64,000 nt of DNA from Ruminococcus_C sp963590855 (GCA_963590855.1 CAVAQT010000006.1:25037-89036), one strand, 5' to 3'. Shown: positions 1 through 9,537, counted from the first letter of the stretch. Made by a program: numbers and translations. Notes: generated from the sequence alone by a model not told the origin.

Positions 1-2
1 AT

Positions 3-662
3 TCTCAGGCAGGAGAGGACGCCATCCTCATGTACATCTTCGTGATGCTGGGTGTGCCCCTTTCCCAGTGTACTTACCTGGATCTGGGCGCAAACCACCC
101 CTGTGATATGAGCAACACCTGGTTTTTCTATCAGCAGGGCGCACGGGGCATTCTGGTGGATGCCAACCCGAAGCTGGCGGAAGAACTGCGCCGGGCGAGA
201 CCGGAGGATAAGGTTATCAACGCCTGCGTCGGCCCGGTGTCCGGTGAGACCCTGGACTTTCATGTGCTCAGTGCAGACGGCTTGTCCGCGCCGGGTGATG
301 TTTCTGAGGTGCTCCGCACCAATCCGGCGGTGCGCGTGCTGGAGACCATCCCCATGCAGACCGTTGCCGTTAATGACCTGATGGAACAGCTGGGCGGCGC
401 GCCGAAGATTCTGAACCTGGATATTGAGGGCATGGAGATGGAGATCCTCCGGAGCATCGATTTTGCAAAATACCGCCCCGCTGCTATGATTATTGAGATG
501 ATCCCCTATGCCAAGCAGCTGGTAGCAGGACAGAAAAACCAGGAGATCCTGCGGTTTATGGCAGAGAAGGGATATGTGGAATATGCCTTTACCGGCATCA
601 ACTCCATTTTCCTGGACAAGCAGTTTTATGAAGAAACCACCGGCGTAAAGCTGGATGATTAA
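3..662 (+). CDS. FkbM-family SAM-dependent methyltransferase, 5' end cut by window
   Basis: The reading frame is already open at the window edge and begins with SQAGEDAIL, the usual FkbM entry motif, so the first internal ATG at 30 is not the true start. The SAM-binding stretch LDLGANHP and the conserved NLDIEGMEMEIL motif near the C-terminus place it in the FkbM methyltransferase family, which methylates sugars or polyketides. About 219 residues are visible. It is followed after 15 bases by a coiled-coil protein and then glycosyltransferases, so a role in decorating a cell-surface glycan is inferred. The substrate cannot be told from sequence. Confidence 0.85.
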   Translation, partial: SQAGEDAILMYIFVMLGVPLSQCTYLDLGANHPCDMSNTWFFYQQGARGILVDANPKLAEELRRARPEDKVINACVGPVSGETLDFHVLSADGLSAPGDVSEVLRTNPAVRVLETIPMQTVAVNDLMEQLGGAPKILNLDIEGMEMEILRSIDFAKYRPAAMIIEMIPYAKQLVAGQKNQEILRFMAEKGYVEYAFTGINSIFLDKQFYEETTGVKLDD

Positions 663-677
663 AGGAGTGTCACACGA

Positions 678-1169
678 ATGAGTGTCAATGTAGAAGAGAT
701 CATGTCCGGGATCCGGGCAGAAATTCAGGAAAAGGGTTACAGCAGTGACATGCTGTCGTTTGCCGATGTGCCGGCAGATGCCGACGCCGGGATCTATGTG
801 GAGCGCTTTGACGCAGACATGCTCCGGGGCAATGTGCAGTATATCAGCGAGCACCATCGGGTAGACCCCTATCGTCCGCTCTCCGGCAATCCAATCGCCG
901 TCTTTTTCAAGAAGGTGCTGCGTAAGCTCATGAGCTTTTATGTAGAGCCCTACGCCGCAGAACAGAGCAGCCTGAACGCCAATATCGCCCAGGCGGAACA
1001 GCAGGTAGAGCTGTACATTCGGGAATCCCGGATGCACAGCACCAAGGAGCTGCTGGAAAAGGTAGAAGCATTAGAGCTTCAGCAGAAAAACACCAAGATC
1101 GCCATGGAGCAGATGCAGGCGCAGATCGCCGCACTCCAGGCGAAGCTGGGCGAGGAGGGCACCCGATGA
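678..1169 (+). CDS. Coiled-coil protein of glycan operon
   Basis: This 163-residue protein has no recognised catalytic motif. Residues 1-85 are mixed. Residues about 95-160 are rich in Glu, Gln, Lys and Leu with heptad-like spacing, predicting a coiled coil. No signal peptide or membrane segment is visible. A purine-rich RBS (aaaggagtg) precedes the ATG. Its stop overlaps the start of the next glycosyltransferase by four bases (ATGA), suggesting translational coupling. It could be a scaffold or partner for the glycosyltransferases, but function is not known. Confidence 0.75.
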   Translation: MSVNVEEIMSGIRAEIQEKGYSSDMLSFADVPADADAGIYVERFDADMLRGNVQYISEHHRVDPYRPLSGNPIAVFFKKVLRKLMSFYVEPYAAEQSSLNANIAQAEQQVELYIRESRMHSTKELLEKVEALELQQKNTKIAMEQMQAQIAALQAKLGEEGTR

Positions 1170-2266
1170 AAGTATTGCAGGTGCTGCCGACGCTGGCAAT
1201 GGGCGATGCCATCGGAAACGATGTCCGCGCCCTGGAAAAGGTCATCCGCGGCATGGGCTATCAGACCGGCATCTATGCCGAAGTCATTGACGGCAGACTG
1301 CCGGAGGGCACGGCGCAGCAGATCGAAAAGATGCCCCGGCTCTCCGGCGAGGACGTGATCCTGTATCACATGTCCACCGGTTCAGAGCTGAACTTCTCCC
1401 TGGAAAAATACCCCTGCCGGAAGCTCATGGTATTCCACAACATCACACCGCCCCGCTTTTTCAAGGGATATAACGATGCGGCAATGGGATCGGCAGAATA
1501 CGGCATGCGCGGTCTCTGCCATCTGGCAGATAAGGTGGATGGCTGCATGGCAGACTCCGGCTATAATGCCAGGGTGCTCCGGGAACTGAACTACCGCTGC
1601 CCCATCACCGTCCGTCCGATCCTGATTCCTTTTTCAGATTATGCCAAAGAACCGGACGCATCGGTCATGGAGCACTATCAGGATGACGGCTATACCAACT
1701 TCATCTTCGTGGGACGCGTCGCGCCCAATAAGAAGCAGGAGGACGTGATCCGGGCATTCTATTGCTATAAGAAGTACTGCAACCCCAAGTCCCGTCTGTT
1801 CATCGTCGGCTCTTATAACGGCATGGAGCGGTATTACCACCGCCTGCGCCGCTATGTGGGCGCGCTGGAACTGGACAACGTGGTATTCACCGGACACATT
1901 CCCTTTGCGCAGATCCTGGCATATTACCATCTGGCAGACCTGTTTCTGTGCATGAGCGACCACGAGGGCTTCTGCGTGCCGCTGGTAGAGGCGATGTACT
2001 TCAATCTGCCCATTCTGGCATATGATTCGTCCGCCATCTCGGATACCCTGGGCGGCAGCGGCATTTTGCTGCCCACCAACGATCCCATGGAGGCGGCGCT
2101 GGCAGCAGACCGCGTACTCCGCGATCCGGAGCTGCGCCGGGAGATCGTGGCAGAACAGCGCAGACGGCAGCAGGAGTTTGCATACCAGGAGATCCGCAAA
2201 ATATTCGAGGGACAGCTGCAGCACTTTATTGACACCGTTCCGCCGGTCTCTAAAAAGCGGAAATAA
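1166..2266 (+). CDS. GT4-type glycosyltransferase
   Basis: A 366-residue GT-B fold glycosyltransferase. The C-terminal half carries the nucleotide-sugar region FIFVGRVAPNKKQEDVI (near residue 180) and the EX7E motif EGFCVPLVE (near residue 270), both typical of GT4 retaining enzymes. No signal peptide or membrane segment, so it acts on the cytoplasmic face. It overlaps the preceding coiled-coil gene by four bases. Sugar donor and acceptor are unknown; the operon suggests cell-surface polysaccharide or glycoprotein glycan assembly. Confidence 0.85.
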   Translation: MKVLQVLPTLAMGDAIGNDVRALEKVIRGMGYQTGIYAEVIDGRLPEGTAQQIEKMPRLSGEDVILYHMSTGSELNFSLEKYPCRKLMVFHNITPPRFFKGYNDAAMGSAEYGMRGLCHLADKVDGCMADSGYNARVLRELNYRCPITVRPILIPFSDYAKEPDASVMEHYQDDGYTNFIFVGRVAPNKKQEDVIRAFYCYKKYCNPKSRLFIVGSYNGMERYYHRLRRYVGALELDNVVFTGHIPFAQILAYYHLADLFLCMSDHEGFCVPLVEAMYFNLPILAYDSSAISDTLGGSGILLPTNDPMEAALAADRVLRDPELRREIVAEQRRRQQEFAYQEIRKIFEGQLQHFIDTVPPVSKKRK

Positions 2267-2310
2267 GCGGCGACACCGCATCAGGCACATTGGCAGGAGG
2301 TTTTAGCATC

Positions 2311-3498
2311 ATGCAGAAAATAGGTTTCGTTATTCCGTGGTTCGGGGAGAACATCCCCGGCGGCGCAGAAATGGAACTGCGGGAAGTCACGGCGCACCTG
2401 CAAAAGGCAGGAATGGAGGTAGAGATCCTCACCACCTGTGTCAAGGAGTTCACTGCGGACTGGAACGAAAATTACTACGCCGCAGGCACCGCCGTGGTAG
2501 AGGACATCACCGTCCGCCGCTTTCCGGTGCGCCGCCGGGATACCCAGGCATTCGACCGGGTGAACCGAAAGCTGATGGACGGCAAAAAGATCACACCCAA
2601 AGAAGAGCAGATCTTCGTGGAAGAAATGGTCAACAGCCCTCAGCTGTACGAATACATGCGGGAGTCTGCGGACGAATACGGCTTGTTCGTCTTTATCCCC
2701 TATATGTTCGGCACGACCTATTACGGCATGCAGGTCTGCCCGGAAAAGTCTGTGCTGATCCCGTGCTTCCATGACGAAGCCTATGTTTACATGCGCCTGT
2801 TCCGTCAGGCATATGTCAAGGCGCGGGGCATGATCTATAACGCCATGCCGGAAATGGAACTGGCGAACCGGGTGTACGACTTCACTTCCACGGAGCAGAT
2901 CTGCATGGGCATCGGCATGGACACCAAGATCCAGTCGGATGCAGAGACGTTCCGGAAGCAGTACGGCATCGACAAGCCCTTTATCCTGTATGCCGGCAGA
3001 AAGGATGTGGGCAAGAACGTCCACACCCTGCTGCGCTACTTCGCCGAGTGGAAGCACCGGAAGCAGGACGATCTCCAGCTGGTGCTCATCGGCGGCGGCA
3101 ATATCGCCATCCCGCCCTCGGTAAAGGACGATGTTTACGACCTGGGCTTTGTGGACAAGCAGGATAAGTACAACGCCATGGCGGCGGCATCTCTGCTGTG
3201 TCAGCCTTCGCATAACGAGAGCTTCTCCCTGGTCATCATGGAGAGCTGGCTCTGCGGCAGACCGGTTCTGGTTTCGTCCCAGTGCGCCGTGACCAAGGAT
3301 TTCGCCAAGCGCTCCAACGGCGGCCTGTATTTCAAGGATTACTTTGAGTTCGAGGGCTGTGTGGAGTACATCCTGGAGCACCCGGAGGCTGCCGCAGAAC
3401 TGGGCGCAAACGGCGGCGCATTTGTCCGGGAGAACTTTGAGTGGGATATCATCGTGGAGAAGTACCGGACATTTTTCCAAAAGCTGATGGGAGCGTGA
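2311..3498 (+). CDS. GT4-type glycosyltransferase, paralogue A
   Basis: 395 residues from the ATG at 2311, chosen because AGGAGG lies 11 bases upstream; an in-frame TTG at 2290 is less likely. The protein starts MQKIGFVIPWFGENIPGGAE, with the glycine-rich N-terminal loop of GT-B enzymes. YAGRKDVGKNVHTLL and the EX7E motif ESFSLVIME are in the C-terminal domain. It shares the unusual SNGGL...YFEFEG segment with the next gene, so the two are paralogues. Likely one glycosyl transfer step in a surface glycan. Confidence 0.85.
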   Translation: MQKIGFVIPWFGENIPGGAEMELREVTAHLQKAGMEVEILTTCVKEFTADWNENYYAAGTAVVEDITVRRFPVRRRDTQAFDRVNRKLMDGKKITPKEEQIFVEEMVNSPQLYEYMRESADEYGLFVFIPYMFGTTYYGMQVCPEKSVLIPCFHDEAYVYMRLFRQAYVKARGMIYNAMPEMELANRVYDFTSTEQICMGIGMDTKIQSDAETFRKQYGIDKPFILYAGRKDVGKNVHTLLRYFAEWKHRKQDDLQLVLIGGGNIAIPPSVKDDVYDLGFVDKQDKYNAMAAASLLCQPSHNESFSLVIMESWLCGRPVLVSSQCAVTKDFAKRSNGGLYFKDYFEFEGCVEYILEHPEAAAELGANGGAFVRENFEWDIIVEKYRTFFQKLMGA

Positions 3499-3502
3499 GA
3501 AG

Positions 3503-4696
3503 ATGAAACGAATCGCACTGGTGCATCCCCGGTACGGACTGGAGATCAGCGGCGGCAGCGAGACCTATGCCCGAAAGATCGCGGAGCATCTGGCAAATCG
3601 GTATGAGGTAGAAGTCCTGACCACCAAGGCGGTGGACAGCGCCACCTGGAAAGACTGGTATGTCCGGGACGTGGAGAACATCCGGGGCGTTACGGTGCGG
3701 CGCTTTTCGGTGCAGCAGATGCGCGCCCGGGACTTTTCGGCGTTTGATGCGGCATATCTGGAGGAGGTCGCCCGGGGCAGACAGAACCTGGTGACCGAAA
3801 AAGAGTGGTTTGAAAAGCACGGCCCGTATGCACCGGACTGCATTCGCTATCTGCGGCGGTACCGGGACACCTATGCGGCGATCCTGTTTCTGTCGGATGC
3901 CAACTATCTGACCTATGCCGGAATGCCCCAGGCAGGAAATCGTGCGGTGTTTATCCCCATGGCGCAGAATACGCCGTTTTTGCAGTTTTCTGCACTGGAC
4001 AGCCTGTATCAGCTGCCCCGGGCGTTCGTGTTCCTGTCGGAAGAAGAGCGCCTTCTGGTGCGCCGCCGCTTTCCGCGGACAGAGCCGATCCCGTGCGCTG
4101 TGATGGGTCTGGGGATGGATGTGCCGCGCCAGACCGACCCCGGCGCATTCCGGCGGCAGTACGGTCTGGATGGCGAATATCTGCTCTATGTGGGACAGGT
4201 GGACGAGAAAAAGGAATGCCCCATGCTGATGCGCTATTTCATGGAGTTTCAAAAGCGCACCGGCAGCCGGCTGAAGCTGGTGCTTGCCGGAAAAAAGATC
4301 TGCCGCATTCCGCAGCATCCGGACATCCTGGCGCCGGGCTTTTTGCCGGAGAACGAAAAGTTCAGCGCCATCGCCGGGGCAAAAGCGGTGGTGATCCCGT
4401 CCAGACAGATGGGGGTCTCCATGACGCTGCTGGAAGCCATGGCGATGTCCGTGCCGGTGCTGGTGAACGGCGGTAGCCCCGTGCTCCGCGGCCACTGCAA
4501 AAAGAGCAATGGCGGTTTGTTTTATCAGAATTATTTTGAGTTTGAGGGTGCGGTGCAGTATCTGATGCAGCACCCGGTGGAGTATATGCAGTTGTGTGCC
4601 AATGCAAGGGCATATATCACGGCGCATTACGACTGGGAGAGTATTATGCAGCGTTTTTCGCAGATCATTGAGTGGGTCAGCCCGGAACGGGCATAG
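3503..4696 (+). CDS. GT4-type glycosyltransferase, paralogue B with altered EX7E
   Basis: 397 residues, beginning four bases after the stop of paralogue A and preceded by gagaag. N-terminus MKRIALVHPRYGLEISGGSE and the segment YVGQVDEKKECPMLM mark a GT-B fold. Where the paralogue has EX7E, this protein reads MGVSMTLLE, so the first glutamate is lost while the second is kept. The shared SNGGL..YFEFEG motif near residue 335 confirms relationship to paralogue A. The missing Glu may mean a changed donor or reduced activity; this is inference. Confidence 0.8.
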   Translation: MKRIALVHPRYGLEISGGSETYARKIAEHLANRYEVEVLTTKAVDSATWKDWYVRDVENIRGVTVRRFSVQQMRARDFSAFDAAYLEEVARGRQNLVTEKEWFEKHGPYAPDCIRYLRRYRDTYAAILFLSDANYLTYAGMPQAGNRAVFIPMAQNTPFLQFSALDSLYQLPRAFVFLSEEERLLVRRRFPRTEPIPCAVMGLGMDVPRQTDPGAFRRQYGLDGEYLLYVGQVDEKKECPMLMRYFMEFQKRTGSRLKLVLAGKKICRIPQHPDILAPGFLPENEKFSAIAGAKAVVIPSRQMGVSMTLLEAMAMSVPVLVNGGSPVLRGHCKKSNGGLFYQNYFEFEGAVQYLMQHPVEYMQLCANARAYITAHYDWESIMQRFSQIIEWVSPERA

Positions 4697-4728
4697 CGCG
4701 AAAAACGCGTGGAGGAGTTTTATCAGGG

Positions 4729-4863
4729 ATGAGTATTTTTTGGAAGTCATGCGGCGCAGCACAGTTGTCTGCGGTGTACATGGTAAGGATTCACAGGAGA
4801 AAACGGCAGAGTTTGAGAATGCCGGGCACAGGGAATGAGAAAGCGAGGAACAGCCGGATATGA
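4729..4863 (+). CDS. Possible 44-residue small protein coupled to next gene
   Basis: An ATG at 4729 is preceded by GGAGGAG with 11 bases spacing, and the stop overlaps the start of the downstream membrane protein as ATGA, the same coupling arrangement used elsewhere in this operon. The peptide starts MSIFWKSCGAAQL and is basic near its end. It has no recognised motif. It may only be a leader that couples translation across the otherwise empty 160-base gap, or a chance frame. Confidence 0.25.
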   Translation: MSIFWKSCGAAQLSAVYMVRIHRRKRQSLRMPGTGNEKARNSRI

Positions 4864-7076
4864 GAGAACGGACAAAATTTTCCGCGGAGCATATCGGCAT
4901 TGTGCTTCTGGCGGTCGTTTTGTTTGCCGCGCATATCCTGCGGGCAAATCAGATCTCAATGCCGATCATTCTGGCAGATGAGTTTGGAAGCATCGCCAAT
5001 GCCGCTTATTTGGTGGGACTGGACTGGTCGAATATCATCAGCCATTTAGGAAACTATTCTTTCGGCGGATCGATGCTGTATCTTCCGATCTTCGCCATTG
5101 CCCAGAATACCGACCATGTGTATTTCGCCATTGTGCTGTGTAATGCGCTGCTGATCTGCATATACTATTTCCTGGTATATCTGTTCCTGCGGCGGCTGTA
5201 TCCGGATTCTTCCCGGATGCTTTCAGCGCTGCTCTCTCTGGCGGCGTCGCTGTACCCCAGTTACATTTGCTATGCCTATACGGCAATGTACGAGACGGCG
5301 CTGCTGGTCACTTTTGCGGCGGCGGCGTGGGCGTTTGCTTCCTATTGCCGGACGCACCGCCCAGGCTATTTGTACGGCTTCACGGCTGCCATGGGCTATA
5401 TGATTATGGTGCATATGCGCACAGTGGGCGTTGTGGCGATTTCCGTGCTGATGCTTCTGCTGATGATGCTGGGAAAACAGGTGCCGAAAAAGCATGGCTT
5501 CGGCGCGATCGCCCTGCTGGCGGTGCTTTTCGGGGTATTCCTGCTGGCAAAAAACTATTTCTTCCGCAATCTGTGGCTGGACGGTGCAAACTACGTTTCC
5601 TCCATTGAAAACACCTCGGCTGTGCCAAATACCATGGCATCTCAGGTGGAAAAGCTGGATCTGATCTTTTCCTGGGAGGGGATCCGCAACCTGCTGCTCC
5701 TTCTGTTTGGGCAGAGCTTCTATCTCATGTCGGCAACCATGGTCATGGGTGTCGTGTTCTTCTACGCCCTGATCAAACAGTGTTTTGTCAAGTTCCGCCG
5801 CAAGCAGTTCCTGAAAGAGGATCCTGCTTTTTATGCCATGCTGTTTCTCGGTCTGGCATATCTGGCACAGCTGGCAGTCTCCTGCGCGACTTTCGTGAAG
5901 ATCCTGCGGTTTGACCAGCTGATCTACGGCAGATATACCGAGTACCTTTTCGGTCTGCTGTTTGTGATGGGCTTTATGCAGATCAAAAGAGGAAAAGTCC
6001 GGCTGTTTGCTGCCGGCGGATGCCTGGCGGTGTATGGCGGCGTCGGTGTCGGCATGTGGCTTCTGACACGGTATTTCAACCACGCTCATCTGCTCACTGC
6101 CTGCAACATTGTATCCATGACGGCATTGGCGTACTTCTGGAACGGGGAATATCTCCGCACCAAGGTGATCGTGGTGCTGACGGCGGCAGTCTATTGCGGC
6201 ATTTATTTCCTGGCATATTTCCCTCAGTGGAAAAAGCTCTCTGCCAAGCGTGCAGAAAAACTGGGGACATGGTTCCCGGCTCTGGGCGCATACGGCGCAG
6301 CGATCCTGTTCTTCCTTAACGGCACGGCGTTTACAGACAGCTATATTGTGCCGCTGAACCGGGTGCATTCCAATTACAGCAAGATCGGCGATGTGATCCT
6401 GGAAAACCTCACAGACGATCATGTGGAATACTATAATACTTCTGAAAACAATACCCTGGAAAAGCTGGTAAAGTTCGAGCTGCTGCAATACTGTCTCTGG
6501 GATATCCCTCTGGAACTGCACGACTATGAAGAACTGGAAACCACAGATGCGGAGATCATTATTACAGACAATGAGGTGCAGCCGTGGGAAAAGGAGTTGT
6601 TCGGAAATTATGACATTCTCTATTACCGCGGTGAAATTGTGGTTTGGGAGCGAAAGGATACAAACACTCTGACAGTTCCGGCGACGCTGTTCCAGACTCT
6701 GTGCACCGGTCGGACAGACTGGGACAACAATACCTATATCTCAAACGGACAGGAGGGCTATCTCATCTGCGGCACTCCTTTGAGCGTCGGCACAGGCACT
6801 TATGCAGTGACATTTGACATTGAACTGCTGGATGCAGCTGCGGCAGATACAGAAGCGCCGTTGTTTACCATTGACGTATATCAGGGCGGAGAAGTGCTTT
6901 CGACCAGGGACATTTACGCCGGCGATATTTCAGAAAATGAATCGCTGTTTCTGGAAGTGGATGACGTGATAATAACCGATGCGTCTGTGCCTTGTGAATT
7001 TCGGGTGCGTGTCGGACAGAATGTAGAAATGGAAGTATCTCAGGTACAGATTGCAGAAGAAAGGACGGCAAACTAA
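4860..7076 (+). CDS. Large multi-pass membrane protein (GT-C-like)
   Basis: 738 residues. The first ~500 residues contain roughly 11-13 hydrophobic segments with the layout of a GT-C glycosyltransferase or polymerase, including an early extracytoplasmic loop after the first segment containing acidic residues (ADEFGS near residue 40). Residues ~505-738 form a soluble, probably external, beta-rich domain. It ends immediately before the GT2 gene (stop and ATG adjacent). A plausible role is transfer of lipid-linked sugars outside the membrane, with the GT2 making the lipid-linked donor. Family membership is not certain from sequence alone. Confidence 0.65.
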   Translation: MRERTKFSAEHIGIVLLAVVLFAAHILRANQISMPIILADEFGSIANAAYLVGLDWSNIISHLGNYSFGGSMLYLPIFAIAQNTDHVYFAIVLCNALLICIYYFLVYLFLRRLYPDSSRMLSALLSLAASLYPSYICYAYTAMYETALLVTFAAAAWAFASYCRTHRPGYLYGFTAAMGYMIMVHMRTVGVVAISVLMLLLMMLGKQVPKKHGFGAIALLAVLFGVFLLAKNYFFRNLWLDGANYVSSIENTSAVPNTMASQVEKLDLIFSWEGIRNLLLLLFGQSFYLMSATMVMGVVFFYALIKQCFVKFRRKQFLKEDPAFYAMLFLGLAYLAQLAVSCATFVKILRFDQLIYGRYTEYLFGLLFVMGFMQIKRGKVRLFAAGGCLAVYGGVGVGMWLLTRYFNHAHLLTACNIVSMTALAYFWNGEYLRTKVIVVLTAAVYCGIYFLAYFPQWKKLSAKRAEKLGTWFPALGAYGAAILFFLNGTAFTDSYIVPLNRVHSNYSKIGDVILENLTDDHVEYYNTSENNTLEKLVKFELLQYCLWDIPLELHDYEELETTDAEIIITDNEVQPWEKELFGNYDILYYRGEIVVWERKDTNTLTVPATLFQTLCTGRTDWDNNTYISNGQEGYLICGTPLSVGTGTYAVTFDIELLDAAAADTEAPLFTIDVYQGGEVLSTRDIYAGDISENESLFLEVDDVIITDASVPCEFRVRVGQNVEMEVSQVQIAEERTAN

Positions 7077-8072
7077 ATGAAACTCATCATACAGATTCCA
7101 TGCTATAACGAAGAGGAGACCCTGGAGCTGGCATATAATGACCTGCCCCGGCATATCGACGGCATTGATACCATCGAGTACCTCATCATCAATGACGGCA
7201 GTAAGGATAAGACCGTGGAAAAAGCCCGGGAGCTGGGCTTCCACCATGTTGTTTCGTTCCGCCGGAACAAGGGCCTGGCACGGGGCTTTATGGCAGGACT
7301 GGATGCCTGTCTTCGTCTGGGTGCAGACATTATCGTCAATACCGACGCGGATAACCAGTACTGCGGCGCAGATATCGAAAAGCTGGTGCGCCCCATTCTG
7401 GAACGTAAGGCAGACATGGTCATCGGCGAGCGCCCCATCGACGAAACAGAGCACTTCTCCTGGAAAAAGAAAAAGTTTCAGCACCTGGGCAGCTGGGTGG
7501 TGCGCGTAGCATCCAAGACCGATGTGCCGGATGCGCCCTCCGGTTTCCGGGCATATTCCCGTGAAACTGCCATGCGCATGAACGTGGTCAATGAATATAC
7601 TTACACCCTGGAAACCATTATCCAGGCAGGCAAGAGCAAGATGGCGGTGGTCTCTGTGCCCATCCGCACCAACCCGGAGACACGCCCGTCCCGTCTGTTT
7701 TCCAGCATGTGGCGGTATATGAAGCGCTCCGCCTCTGTCATTCTCCGCTCCACCGCCATGTACCGTCCCCTGCACTTTTTTGGCACACTGGGTGTGGTGC
7801 TGTTCCTGCTGGGACTGGCAGTGGGCATCCGCTTCCTGGTATTCTTCTGCATGGGTGCCGGCGGCGGTCATATCCAGTCGCTGATTCTGGCGGCAGTGCT
7901 CATGATGATCGGTTTCCAGACCATCACCATCGGCCTGCTGGGAGACACCGTCGCAGCAAACCGCAAGATCCTGGAGGATGTCCAGTATCATGTGCGTAAG
8001 ATGGACTATGACGATCACCCGGCAGCCAAGACCCCGGATGATGAACTGCTTGCAGAAGTGAAAGATGCCTGA
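7077..8072 (+). CDS. GT2 glycosyltransferase with C-terminal membrane anchors (DPM1/GtrB-like)
   Basis: 331 residues. The N-terminal GT-A domain has IPCYNEEETLE, IINDGSKDK and the DXD-type VNTDADNQY near residue 88. Two hydrophobic segments at about residues 235-260 and 275-300 anchor it. This is the architecture of polyprenyl-phosphate sugar synthases, which charge a lipid carrier with a sugar. It is translated directly after the large membrane protein, a natural pair in which the GT2 supplies lipid-linked sugar to the membrane transferase. It is the last gene of the glycan operon, followed by a terminator. Confidence 0.85.
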   Translation: MKLIIQIPCYNEEETLELAYNDLPRHIDGIDTIEYLIINDGSKDKTVEKARELGFHHVVSFRRNKGLARGFMAGLDACLRLGADIIVNTDADNQYCGADIEKLVRPILERKADMVIGERPIDETEHFSWKKKKFQHLGSWVVRVASKTDVPDAPSGFRAYSRETAMRMNVVNEYTYTLETIIQAGKSKMAVVSVPIRTNPETRPSRLFSSMWRYMKRSASVILRSTAMYRPLHFFGTLGVVLFLLGLAVGIRFLVFFCMGAGGGHIQSLILAAVLMMIGFQTITIGLLGDTVAANRKILEDVQYHVRKMDYDDHPAAKTPDDELLAEVKDA

Positions 8073-8101
8073 GACTTCAGATTAATTGTAAAAGGGAATA
8101 T

Positions 8102-8138
8102 GCAGCGCCGCTGGCATCTTTGCTGGCGGCGCTTTTAT
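8102..8138 (+). terminator. Rho-independent terminator of glycan operon
   Basis: AGCGCCGC and GCGGCGCT arms flank a 14-base loop and run into TTTTA. It lies just after the GT2 gene and closes the operon. Confidence 0.8.
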
Positions 8139-8169
8139 ATCTCATTTCTGAAAAAGTCCATAAAACCCA

Positions 8170-8198
8170 TTGCAAACCCAGCTGCGTTGTGCTATAAT
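8170..8198 (+). promoter_or_regulatory. Sigma-A promoter for 8252-9522 genes
   Basis: TTGCAA and TATAAT separated by 17 bases, about 50 bases upstream of the start codon at 8252. Confidence 0.8.
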
Positions 8199-8251
8199 AA
8201 AATAGTATATATCCGGCAGAAATGCCGGAAAGAGAAAAGGAGCTTTTGACT

Positions 8252-8575
8252 ATGGACGCAAGCACATTCCCCATTTCATTTTCGTACCATCTGATCTTCT
8301 GCCTGATCGCAGGGGCATTTTTTGTGGTGCAGTTTATCCGTCTGCACCGCCCGTACCAGCTGTTGATGGCAGTGGGCATTCTGGCGTCGCTGCTCATCCA
8401 TGTGGGCGGCGAGCATAACAAGATCTGGTTTCACACCATCGGCATCTTTGAACTGGTGATCTTCGCCGGCGCGATCGTCTTGTCGGTGATCGCCCGTGCC
8501 AAGGAGAAAAAGGCGGCAAAGGATGCGCCGGATGCCGGCAGCGGAGACCATCCGGACGGGGAGCAGAGCGCATGA
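8252..8575 (+). CDS. Small membrane protein
   Basis: 107 residues from the ATG at 8252, selected because AAAGGAG lies 9 bases upstream. Three hydrophobic segments (about residues 8-28, 35-52, 58-80) are followed by a short basic then acidic tail. No recognised catalytic motif. It overlaps the downstream dehydrogenase by four bases (ATGA). Function unknown. Confidence 0.7.
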   Translation: MDASTFPISFSYHLIFCLIAGAFFVVQFIRLHRPYQLLMAVGILASLLIHVGGEHNKIWFHTIGIFELVIFAGAIVLSVIARAKEKKAAKDAPDAGSGDHPDGEQSA

Positions 8576-9522
8576 AACTGGTTGTCACAGACGGCGCGAC
8601 CCTGTCCGGCGGCGGTGTCTCCCTGGATGGCTTCCGCCAGTTCGGGGAACTGACGGTCTATGACCTCACCGCCCCGGAACAGCTGGCAGAACGCGCCGCA
8701 GATGCCGACATCCTCCTCTGTAATAAAACGCCCATCCCGGCGGAGCTGTTCGGCCAGTGTCCGAAGCTGCGCTATGTGGGCGAGTGCGCCACCGGCTATA
8801 ACAACATCGATATCGCCGCAGCGAAAGCACATGGCGTCACCGTCTGCAATGTGGGCGGCTATTCCACCGATGCCGTGGCACAGCATACCTTTGCCCTGAT
8901 CCTCCACCACTACAGCCGCGTGGCACAGTATGATGCCGCTGTCCGGCAGGGCGCGTGGAAACAGGCAAAGACCTTCTGCATCATGCCCTATCCCATGCAG
9001 GAGCTCGCCGGAAAGACCCTGGCAGTGGTTGGCTATGGCAGCATTGGCAAAAAGGTGGCTGCCATCGGTGCGGCATTCGGCATGCATCCGGTAATTGCCA
9101 CCCGGACACAGCCGGCAGACTGTCCCTATCCGCTGGTAACGGTGGATGAGGCATTTCGCCTGGCAGATGTGCTGACCCTGCATGTGCCACTGACGGAACA
9201 GACCGCCGGCATGGTGAACGCCCGGCGGCTCTCCGCCATGAAACCCACGGCGCTGTTGGTGAATACCGCACGGGGCGGACTCATTGCGGAAGCTGATCTG
9301 GCACAGGCTCTGCAAAAGGGCACGATCGCCGGGGCAGCACTGGACGTGCTGACCGAAGAGCCCATGGGAGACACACCGCTGTCCGGACTGGAAAACTGCA
9401 CCCTGACACCCCACGTCGCCTGGACACCGCAGGAGACCCGGCAGCGCCTGCTGGAAATGGCAGTGGAAAACGTCCGCTGCTGGCTGAACGGCACACCGCA
9501 GAATGTAATCACTGCACCATAA
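8572..9522 (+). CDS. D-isomer-specific 2-hydroxyacid dehydrogenase (glycerate dehydrogenase-like)
   Basis: 316 residues, the normal family length. The NAD-binding loop VGYGSIGKKVAAIG lies near residue 150, the substrate-binding Arg in NTARGGLIAEADL near 235, the acidic partner in DVLTEEP near 260, and the catalytic His in TPHVAWTPQ near 282. This arrangement is that of glycerate, hydroxypyruvate or phosphoglycerate dehydrogenases acting in the cytoplasm with NAD(P). There is no ACT domain, so SerA is less likely than an HprA-type enzyme. Translationally coupled to the small membrane protein upstream. Confidence 0.85.
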   Translation: MKLVVTDGATLSGGGVSLDGFRQFGELTVYDLTAPEQLAERAADADILLCNKTPIPAELFGQCPKLRYVGECATGYNNIDIAAAKAHGVTVCNVGGYSTDAVAQHTFALILHHYSRVAQYDAAVRQGAWKQAKTFCIMPYPMQELAGKTLAVVGYGSIGKKVAAIGAAFGMHPVIATRTQPADCPYPLVTVDEAFRLADVLTLHVPLTEQTAGMVNARRLSAMKPTALLVNTARGGLIAEADLAQALQKGTIAGAALDVLTEEPMGDTPLSGLENCTLTPHVAWTPQETRQRLLEMAVENVRCWLNGTPQNVITAP

Positions 9523-9537
9523 GGAGAAAACGCAAAA

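Noticed and set aside
2281..3480. Long minus-strand frames opposite genes, for example this 399-codon one
   Set aside because: These are shadows of GC-rich plus-strand genes: low-complexity His/Leu/Gln composition, no RBS and no homology that I recognise.
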